From Bacillus sp. SD075 (GTDB taxonomy: Bacteria; Bacillota; Bacilli; Bacillales; DSM-1321): 64,000 nt of DNA. The position numbers and the translations under genes are program-made. The notes under the pieces were generated by a model, which searched no databases, was not told where the DNA came from, and worked only from the letters and a program-made list of their open reading frames with translations. Every line of letters starts with the position of its first letter. Within the stretch, counting starts at the first letter, position 1. Shown here one piece after another: positions 52,027 to 58,005 of this stretch. The stretch is taken from the NCBI RefSeq assembly GCF_017355165.1, contig NZ_JADILK010000008.1, positions 115,134 through 179,133 on the forward strand, given 5' to 3'.

Positions 52027-53463
52027 CTAAAGCATTCTTTTTTTTCGGCTTTTTTTCTCTTGCAGCCATTTTTTCAAGAAGAAAAAGCCCAGGATGCCCG
52101 AAATGATGAGACCGCTTGTCGTTACAATGACAGCTACCCATTCGTATAAGGTGTATTCCATATAAGCTTTCCACGGTAACTTCCCTTTCCAATCTTCAAT
52201 ATATAGATTCATCCCGAATATCCCGGAGACTACCGTATAAATCGTTAGTATCTGCAAGAGATAATTACTCCTTTTCCCAGCCAGTTTATCCTGGTTTTGA
52301 TAAAGGTAGGAAAGTGTTTCCTTCACTTCATTATAGAGAGGGGTAATCCTGAAGGTTACATCCGTTTTTTTGAATAGCTCCTTACCGATAGCCGTACTAT
52401 TGACTTCGGTGAATAAGTACTTAGCAGTAAACTCAGTGATCATGAAAATCAGCTGTTCCGTATCCGATTGATCTTTTTCCAAATCTATCTGGGAATGCTC
52501 ATGAGCCAATTTGAGCAATACGATCTTATAATAGAAGAAAAGCAACACTGTATAAAAATGCTGGCCATACATTTCGCTTGCCAGTTCCTGTTCCAGTTTG
52601 CCTGTCGCTTTCGTGACACACGCGAAATGATACATGCTTGTCACATAATAGGTTTCCTTGCCCCACCTATCATATACCCTTTCTTGATAGTACTTTTCTA
52701 TATAATCAGGATTTAATGCGCCTATATATGGCTCACCATCATTGTCATACCCGTTCAGCTCACTGATCCGGAATAAATCATTTTTAGAAATATCACGATT
52801 CTCAGGAAATGCAATATAACTGATCACATACATTCTTTCATCAATGAAGAAAGGCAAACTGCCAAAATAGGTAGGATTCGCTTGTTCTTCATCCATATAT
52901 TCCTCTATTGGCGGCACTAGTTCATTAAAGATGAAATCCTTCACCTGTTCATACTGATTTTCACGACAGCCAACCTTCGTTTTTTCCTCATCATCAGCAA
53001 TCGGTTCGAGGATCCGGAATGTATCGCCAAAATAAAGCACATCGTCATGTGAAAGCCCTTCAGGTAAAGTAACACGAAGATTCATCATCCCAATATGGAA
53101 TGGGCATATGAAGATATCTATAGAGTTAATAATAAATGGGGTATTTAGATAGGGTGATTCGAAGGTACAATCAATATCCAGTTTTTTCGTGAAACGCCGC
53201 AAGCCCTCTTTCTGTTTTGCATTACCCGGAAATAAAATCGGCTCGATATAAGGCATGAAATACTTTTCTAATTTACGGTGCGAAACTTCTTGGCCACCAT
53301 AAAATTGATTTTGTTGTTCCATATCTTTCAAGTTCAAAAAAACGAAATTGTCCTCAATCAACGTTTTCACAAACTTTTCAATCATATTTCCTTCAAGCGA
53401 AAATGGAAAAATGTACTGCTGGAAAGTCCGCTTCGTGGAATCATTCTTTACTTTCACATCCAT
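52027..53463 (-). CDS. Divergent CorA-like (2-TM-GxN) membrane protein
   Basis: A 478-aa protein with a large soluble N-terminal part (about 1-400) and two C-terminal membrane segments (about 397-420 and 440-462). The first ends in YTVVSGIFGMNLYIEDW, which has the GMN signature that forms the selectivity ring of CorA magnesium channels. Residues up to the signature (about 355-395, LSYLYQNQDKLAGKRSNYLL) fit the CorA stalk helix. The N-terminal domain is not recognisable as CorA and is longer than usual. A metal or small-ion channel with an unusual sensor is likely. GGAGG precedes the ATG. Confidence 0.75.
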   Translation of the reverse strand: MDVKVKNDSTKRTFQQYIFPFSLEGNMIEKFVKTLIEDNFVFLNLKDMEQQNQFYGGQEVSHRKLEKYFMPYIEPILFPGNAKQKEGLRRFTKKLDIDCTFESPYLNTPFIINSIDIFICPFHIGMMNLRVTLPEGLSHDDVLYFGDTFRILEPIADDEEKTKVGCRENQYEQVKDFIFNELVPPIEEYMDEEQANPTYFGSLPFFIDERMYVISYIAFPENRDISKNDLFRISELNGYDNDGEPYIGALNPDYIEKYYQERVYDRWGKETYYVTSMYHFACVTKATGKLEQELASEMYGQHFYTVLLFFYYKIVLLKLAHEHSQIDLEKDQSDTEQLIFMITEFTAKYLFTEVNSTAIGKELFKKTDVTFRITPLYNEVKETLSYLYQNQDKLAGKRSNYLLQILTIYTVVSGIFGMNLYIEDWKGKLPWKAYMEYTLYEWVAVIVTTSGLIISGILGFFFLKKWLQEKKSRKKRML

Positions 53464-53594
53464 AAAATATATTCCTCCGATTAAACTGCGATAAACACAG
53501 GTTCAATTCTCTTATTTCTTATATTTACCCATGTATATACAAACAAAACGAAACATATTATAGAAATAAAGTGGACAAATTATCCAAAAAAGAT

Positions 53595-53616
53595 CCCCCA
53601 AGCAATTGCTCGGGGG
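53595..53616 (-). terminator. Orphan terminator hairpin
   Basis: CCCCC-A-AGCAATTGCT-C-GGGGG, a strong stem with TTTTTT on its minus-strand 3' side (GATCTTTTTT). No complete minus-strand gene lies directly upstream (53617-53808 has only ORFs of 7-18 codons), so what it terminates is unclear. Confidence 0.65.
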
Positions 53617-53808
53617 CCATTGAAAAGAGTTCTTCAACCCTCTTCACTTTAGGGTACTAGAAACTGATGTTTCTAATGAAAAATCCGATATTCGGACCAT
53701 TTTAGCATTTATTTTAAGTATAATAAAACACGATATTCCTCCATATTTAGGATTTACCACGTATTATCATCTAATTACTCCTTATATACAGGGATTCACA
53801 GATGAAAA

Positions 53809-53824
53809 TATAACTATAGGAATA
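53809..53824. promoter_or_regulatory. 16-bp palindromic box, copy 1
   Basis: TATAACTATAGGAATA fits the dyad TAT-NN-CTATAG-NN-ATA perfectly. It lies 110 nt upstream of the 47-aa gene (plus strand) and could also serve leftward. Three further copies are at 54542, 54803 and 54918. The layout (16 bp, TAT..ATA ends) resembles the PlcR box TATGNAN4TNCATA. Confidence 0.6.
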
Positions 53825-53867
53825 ATTACAGAATTTCATTCTTTCCTCCCAATATCATGGAAATTAC

Positions 53868-53892
53868 GTTTGAACTAAAAACAGATGGGTAA
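53868..53892 (+). promoter_or_regulatory. SigB-like promoter of the 47-aa gene
   Basis: GTTTGA (53868-53873), a 13-nt spacer and GGGTAA (53887-53892), each one mismatch from the SigB consensus GTTTAA/GGGTAT. The end is 26 nt before the ATG. Confidence 0.5.
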
Positions 53893-53918
53893 ATAAAAAG
53901 AAGCAAAGGAGAGACATC

Positions 53919-54062
53919 ATGAAATCCGATATCAATAAACAACACTTTAAATTTTTTGAAAGAACAAATAACGCTAAACCAAGTGCACGAAAACAAATGA
54001 GCGAATTCATCAAAAGGAAAATGAATGCTCAAAACTCTCATTTAAACGATAAAAACTCATGA
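53919..54062 (+). CDS. Small basic protein, 47 aa, unrecognised
   Basis: A 47-residue, lysine-rich, hydrophilic protein (MKSDINKQHFKFFERT at the start, KQMSEFIKRKMNAQN in the middle). AAAGGAGAG lies 8 nt before the ATG and a perfect terminator overlaps the stop codon, so it is very likely a real gene. A SigB-like promoter and a palindromic box lie upstream. I do not recognise a family. It has no signal peptide or membrane segment. Confidence 0.75.
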   Translation: MKSDINKQHFKFFERTNNAKPSARKQMSEFIKRKMNAQNSHLNDKNS

Positions 54063-54083
54063 CATGGGGGATGTCATGAGTTT
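54051..54083. terminator. Bidirectional terminator between small genes
   Basis: ACTCATGACAT/ATGTCATGAGT, 11-bp stem with 5-nt loop (GGGGG) and A5/T5 on both sides. The TGA of the 47-aa gene (54060-54062) is inside the left arm; the minus-strand gene ends 8 nt to the right. Confidence 0.92.
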
Positions 54084-54090
54084 TTATCGT

Positions 54091-54408
54091 TTAAAATGCG
54101 ATTTCATTTCCCTGAAGGTTGTGCTTCACACATTTCTTGATGCCGATTACATTCAAAAAATGTTGAATTTTCTTCATCGAGGTTGCCTGATATTCATCTA
54201 CAATGGAAAACTCTTTAAGATAAGCGATTTTTTCTTGTACATCTGTATCTATATGATCTTGGCTGCATTCTTTTTCATCTGATTTTTGGCATGTGTACAC
54301 CACAGCTTCACCAATTTTCCTTGTTGCCTTATCAAAATAAAAAGAAAACACAATGGCACATTCATCATCATAAAAAGAGGGCTGAACTTTCATATTAATA
54401 TCAATCAT
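54091..54408 (-). CDS. Hypothetical protein, 105 aa
   Basis: A 105-aa soluble acidic protein with four cysteines, not recognised. The first half reads as beta-strand rich (MKVQPSFYDDECAIVFSFYF), the second as helical (VQEKIAYLKEFSIVDEYQAT). GAGAGAGGTG precedes the ATG. It shares a bidirectional terminator with the 47-aa gene. A copy of the palindromic box (54542-54557) lies 134 nt upstream and a TATAGT -10 lies close to the start, so it may belong to the local regulon. Confidence 0.65.
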   Translation of the reverse strand: MIDINMKVQPSFYDDECAIVFSFYFDKATRKIGEAVVYTCQKSDEKECSQDHIDTDVQEKIAYLKEFSIVDEYQATSMKKIQHFLNVIGIKKCVKHNLQGNEIAF

Positions 54409-54541
54409 TAACCTTACACCTCTCTCCGTTTTGTTATTTACACTATAACAAAATCCTTAAAAGGAAATAGGCGTTACAAACTACGCTCACGTTTCTTCCA
54501 CACCTACCAAATGGACCTTACACTCCCCATTCATAGATAAT

Positions 54542-54557
54542 TATAACTACAGGAATA
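54542..54557. promoter_or_regulatory. 16-bp palindromic box, copy 2
   Basis: TATAACTACAGGAATA, one centre mismatch from copy 1. It is in the upstream region of the leftward 105-aa gene. Confidence 0.55.
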
Positions 54558-54588
54558 TGCGCAAAAGAATAATCATTTAAAAGAATAA

Positions 54589-54618
54589 AAAAACATCTTC
54601 AATTGAAGATGCTTGAAT
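54589..54618 (-). terminator. Terminator of the peptide gene
   Basis: GCATCTTCAATTGAAGATGT type dyad (CATCTTCAATTGAAGATG) followed on the minus strand by TTTTTTTATTC, about 25 nt after the peptide stop. Confidence 0.85.
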
Positions 54619-54640
54619 GATTAATAGAAAGCTTCATTAC

Positions 54641-54755
54641 TTATTTATATAAACCTGGAAGTTCTGCGTAAAGGCCTGGTAATTCGCTTGGGACAATAAC
54701 AAAAGCAGCGATGATAAGAAAAGACACGACTAATGCTTTAGTACTTTTTTTCATA
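54641..54755 (-). pseudogene. Candidate PapR-like signal peptide gene, frame broken
   Basis: ATG 54755 has AAAGGAGG 8 nt upstream and reads MKKSTKALVVSF. Then a run of five T (54718-54722 region, minus strand) puts the rest out of frame. With four T the product is a 37-aa pre-peptide: hydrophobic LIIAAFVIVPS, then ELPGLY-A-ELPGLY-K and stop. The two ELPGLY copies use different codons at four positions, all synonymous, which argues for selection on the peptide. PapR of B. cereus has a similar design (signal, then ADLPFEF). The extra base may be a sequencing error, a phase variant or a true loss. Confidence 0.6.
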
Positions 54756-54802
54756 GGTCATTCCTCCTTTTCTTTTAAAAAAATATTGGTTAAAATAGAA
54801 AT

Positions 54803-54818
54803 TAATTCTATAGTTATA
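54803..54818. promoter_or_regulatory. 16-bp palindromic box, copy 4 (peptide gene)
   Basis: On the minus strand TATAACTATAGAATTA, 48 nt upstream of the peptide start. Its first 12 bases match copy 1 except the last (A for G). Confidence 0.6.
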
Positions 54819-54917
54819 TTTAACCACACTTCATAAAACCATATATTTCGACTAAAGAATCTATTTAAACCGTTCAGGACCTGTACATACCGCTTTCACC
54901 GATTTTTCATAACAAAA

Positions 54918-54933
54918 TATAACTCTAGGCATA
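54918..54933. promoter_or_regulatory. 16-bp palindromic box, copy 3 (regulator gene)
   Basis: TATAACTCTAGGCATA, 17 nt before the regulator's ATG. Such proximity would suit autoregulation, probably repression or a site overlapping the core promoter. The CATA end is the closest of the four to a PlcR half-site. A sequence one base from a Spo0A box (TTCGACTAA, 54847-54855) lies between copies 3 and 4. Confidence 0.6.
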
Positions 54934-54950
54934 TTTTAAGGAGAATCAAA

Positions 54951-55844
54951 ATGGATTTTTTTGCAGTTGGACAAAAGATCAAAGAACTACGTAAACAAAT
55001 CGGGCTTTCCCAGGAAGAGTTGGCATCCGGTATTTGTACACAAGCACAGATCAGTAAGATTGAAAAGGGTGATGTCTATCCATATGCATCCACTCTCTAT
55101 TTAATTTCCCAACGTTTAGGCGTTGATGTAAACTATTTTTTCGATATTGGAATGACCCCTAGGCTTGATTACGTGGAAGAAGTGATTTATCAATTAAAAA
55201 TAGCCAGAAGAACCCGAAATTATGAGGAAATGCAGCAAATTGTAAAGGCTGAGGAAAACAGTCCCCTCTTTCTTCAGAATAAAAAGAATCATCAATTGAT
55301 TCTTTGGCACAAGGGAATATACGAATATGAAAAAAATAAAGATTTAGATAAAGCCATAGAATTCATTAATCAGGCCATCGCCATTACTCATACGACAGAC
55401 AAAATTTATTCGGAACGGGAGCTTGAAATCTTAAGCAGCCTTGGTGTAATGTATGTTGCCGAAGAACAATACGAAAATGCATTCGCCTTGTTAAGGAAAG
55501 CTTTAGATCACTTGAAAGCCCTGCCCTTTTTGACGGATAAAACGCTAAAGACACGGCTATCCTATAATTTTGGCAGGGTGTTAACACGCCTGGTCCGATA
55601 TGAAGAGTCCATTGCCTGCTGCCAAGATGCTATAAAGTGGTGCCTCGAACATGATCAATTATATGCGTTAGCGGATTTACATTACCATTTAGGTTACAAT
55701 TTTGAACTCGTGGGTAACTTTGAAGAGGCAAAAGAGTATTTGGAAAAGTCAGCATTTCTATTCAAATTACAAAAAAACCATACCTTTGTTACATTCATCA
55801 ACAAAAAGTTGGACAGTTGGAAGAACGGAATGAAAATAAACTAA
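54951..55844 (+). CDS. PlcR-like HTH-TPR regulator (RNPP family)
   Basis: A 297-aa regulator. The N-terminal XRE HTH (about 5-62) reads VGQKIKELRKQIGLSQEELA, then CTQAQISKIEKGDVYPYAST. It is followed by five or so TPR helical pairs (about 70-290), such as YEKNKDLDKAIEFINQAIA, YVAEEQYENAFALLRKALDH and YHLGYNFELVGNFEEAKEYL. The size and layout match PlcR (285 aa), which is activated by re-imported PapR peptide. A divergent peptide-like gene 195 bp upstream and four matching boxes make a peptide-controlled activator likely. AAGGAG precedes the ATG. Confidence 0.85.
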   Translation: MDFFAVGQKIKELRKQIGLSQEELASGICTQAQISKIEKGDVYPYASTLYLISQRLGVDVNYFFDIGMTPRLDYVEEVIYQLKIARRTRNYEEMQQIVKAEENSPLFLQNKKNHQLILWHKGIYEYEKNKDLDKAIEFINQAIAITHTTDKIYSERELEILSSLGVMYVAEEQYENAFALLRKALDHLKALPFLTDKTLKTRLSYNFGRVLTRLVRYEESIACCQDAIKWCLEHDQLYALADLHYHLGYNFELVGNFEEAKEYLEKSAFLFKLQKNHTFVTFINKKLDSWKNGMKIN

Positions 55845-55856
55845 TTCTATATTTTA

Positions 55857-55880
55857 TAGCCATTCCCACAGGAATGGCTC
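55857..55880 (+). terminator. Terminator of the PlcR-like gene
   Basis: AGCCATTCC/GGAATGGCT stem with a 4-nt loop, then CTCTTCCCATT; the T tract is weak. Confidence 0.6.
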
Positions 55881-56379
55881 TTCCCATTCACCAGGAATAT
55901 GTATAATCTCACACTCGTCATTTCCAAAACCTCTATTCAACATTTTAAGTTCCAAGCCAAAATGAAGTATAATAAAGAGATGCTTCAAAAAAGGCACGTA
56001 TAAAAAGTTACGGCCCCCCATCCCTTAGTTTTGTGATGCGACATGAAGTTGAAGGAATTGAGGCATGGTTAACGTGAAGTCCAGTTATTCCTGTTTATAT
56101 CCGAACCGCTTATATTCAAGAGGATTTTTGACGATATTGACTTTTACAGGGTTTTTATGAATATACGGCTAGAAGCAGTGATGATTTGTTCGATCATATG
56201 GATTAGAACGTAAAGAGAACGGCCATGAAAAAAGTCCGGCATTCGATCTCGGGACTGAATATATGCACGCCCCAAGAGTGTAAAATCGGCATGACTACGA
56301 TAAGTTAAAGAACTGATGGTTCATGATCATACAAAAATATAATTTTGGTAAACAGGGCTTGTCCCTGAAGGAGGAGAGT
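55881..56379. other. Gap upstream of the SWIM/SNF2 operon
   Basis: About 500 bases, more GC-rich than a usual spacer, with several short ORFs of under 30 codons (for example ATG at 56224, ending TAA). It could be decayed coding DNA. A TATAAT (near 55970) is present but no paired -35 was found. The operon's own ribosome site is at its right end. Confidence 0.35.
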
Positions 56380-58005
56380 ATGGAGCGGGAGTTGTTGTTA
56401 GTTGGGGAACGACTGGCGGAATTTTTGGAGGCCGGGAATCCGGAAGATTCGGATGTGGTGAATCAAGGGCTCCAGTTATACCGTCAGGGGCTCGTTGATA
56501 TTAAAGAAGAAGCGGCGGATACGATTGCTGCTGAGGTACAGGATGAGACACGCTTCAAGGCCAGGCTGAATCTGCTCTTCCCTCAGGATGGAAGCTGTAC
56601 TTGTGATTCAAGGTTCATTTGCCGGCATCAAATGGCCGTTTTCTTTTCTGCGTATTCAGAACACGCTAGTGTTTCCGAATGGCTGAGCGAATGGAAAGCA
56701 CCAAAAAGCACCTCAACCGCCCAGGCACTGCAACAAGTGCAACGGGCGAGTGAATTACTGAAACAGGCGGCGGGGCAATCCACCACCTTAGATAAAAGCT
56801 ATCCATCATGGAAGCAATTCGTGAGTGATGCCTTTGCGGAACATGTCGAGCCTCATATAGGTGAGCCTACCTATATGATTGAAAATCATATACAAACTTA
56901 CTTTAAACGCCTTAGCTCAAAGGCTCCAATGGAAAGGGAATGGAAATTACTTTATCATTTCGTCACGCAATTTTGCACGATGCAGCTGACACTGAGAATG
57001 ATTCAGCTGCATAAAAGTGAGACGCAAACGATCAGGGTCTTTTATGCACTTGCCGTCGACCTGGCAGAAGAGCTGCACGAAACGGTACAGCCGCTTAGCA
57101 GGCAAGCGAGGCCCTTTGCCTTTGATCCATTCGTTTTCAGCATCAAGGAAGATGTAGCTAAACTATTAGATGGAGGGGAAGGTCTGGAATACGAAAAGAT
57201 CGACCTCTATCGGGAGATATGGAGCTACTTATTCTCCAACTCCTCATGGCGTAAAGAGGAACTGGGACGAATCAATAAAGAACTTCCCGAGAAGTATATG
57301 GGCACCACTGAGAGGACGTCCTATTCCCTCGCAGCCATTCACCTATCCCTTTTGGAGAACCATGATAAACAAGCGATTGGGCTTCTTCATGAATTGAAGA
57401 AGGAGGCCTGTCCATACATTTTTTATTGGCTGAATCTCCTGGCTGAATCAGACAACCGGTCACGGGCCATCCCTTTCATTGAATTCATCAATAATAATGT
57501 CCAGGAGTTTCTTGCCGGTTTATCCGATTATTATAAACGGGTAGATTTCGTCCGGACCTTTACGACTTTAATTAACAATTGCTGTTATAAATTAAAACGG
57601 ACCGATTTGCTTGAGAAATTTTACAGGGCCACCCTTCCGCACAGCTATTGGAACTATGCAAATTTCCTTTTTGAACAAGGACAATATAAAAAATGGGTGG
57701 AGATGCATATTTACTCTGAAATCAGCATTGACTTAATCAGCAGTGAATCCATCAAAGAAGTGGTCTCCAAAGAACCGGAACTAATCCTGCCACTTTATTA
57801 TCATGCGGTCCAGGAAAAAGTTTCTTTGAAAAATCGGCCTGCTTATAAGCAAGCTGTCCGTTATTTGAAAAGGATGCGCACCATCTATAAAAAGAGCAAA
57901 AAGGAAGACGTATTCGAACGTTATATACTTTATGTAGCAGATTCAACCAAACGGCTTCGCGCTTTCCAAGAAGAACTAAAAAGGGGTAAGCTTATCGATG
58001 TTTAA
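56380..58005 (+). CDS. SWIM zinc finger protein (YwqB type)
   Basis: A 541-aa protein with a SWIM zinc finger near residues 75-95 (CTCDSRFICRHQMAVFF, the CxC...CxH pattern), then a long helical region. SWIM proteins paired with a SNF2 helicase are known in Firmicutes (B. subtilis YwqB/YwqA). The helicase gene follows with an 8-nt overlap, so they are probably one complex acting on DNA or RNA. I start at ATG 56380 because GGAGGAG precedes it; the open frame to 56323 has no site. Confidence 0.88.
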   Translation: MERELLLVGERLAEFLEAGNPEDSDVVNQGLQLYRQGLVDIKEEAADTIAAEVQDETRFKARLNLLFPQDGSCTCDSRFICRHQMAVFFSAYSEHASVSEWLSEWKAPKSTSTAQALQQVQRASELLKQAAGQSTTLDKSYPSWKQFVSDAFAEHVEPHIGEPTYMIENHIQTYFKRLSSKAPMEREWKLLYHFVTQFCTMQLTLRMIQLHKSETQTIRVFYALAVDLAEELHETVQPLSRQARPFAFDPFVFSIKEDVAKLLDGGEGLEYEKIDLYREIWSYLFSNSSWRKEELGRINKELPEKYMGTTERTSYSLAAIHLSLLENHDKQAIGLLHELKKEACPYIFYWLNLLAESDNRSRAIPFIEFINNNVQEFLAGLSDYYKRVDFVRTFTTLINNCCYKLKRTDLLEKFYRATLPHSYWNYANFLFEQGQYKKWVEMHIYSEISIDLISSESIKEVVSKEPELILPLYYHAVQEKVSLKNRPAYKQAVRYLKRMRTIYKKSKKEDVFERYILYVADSTKRLRAFQEELKRGKLIDV

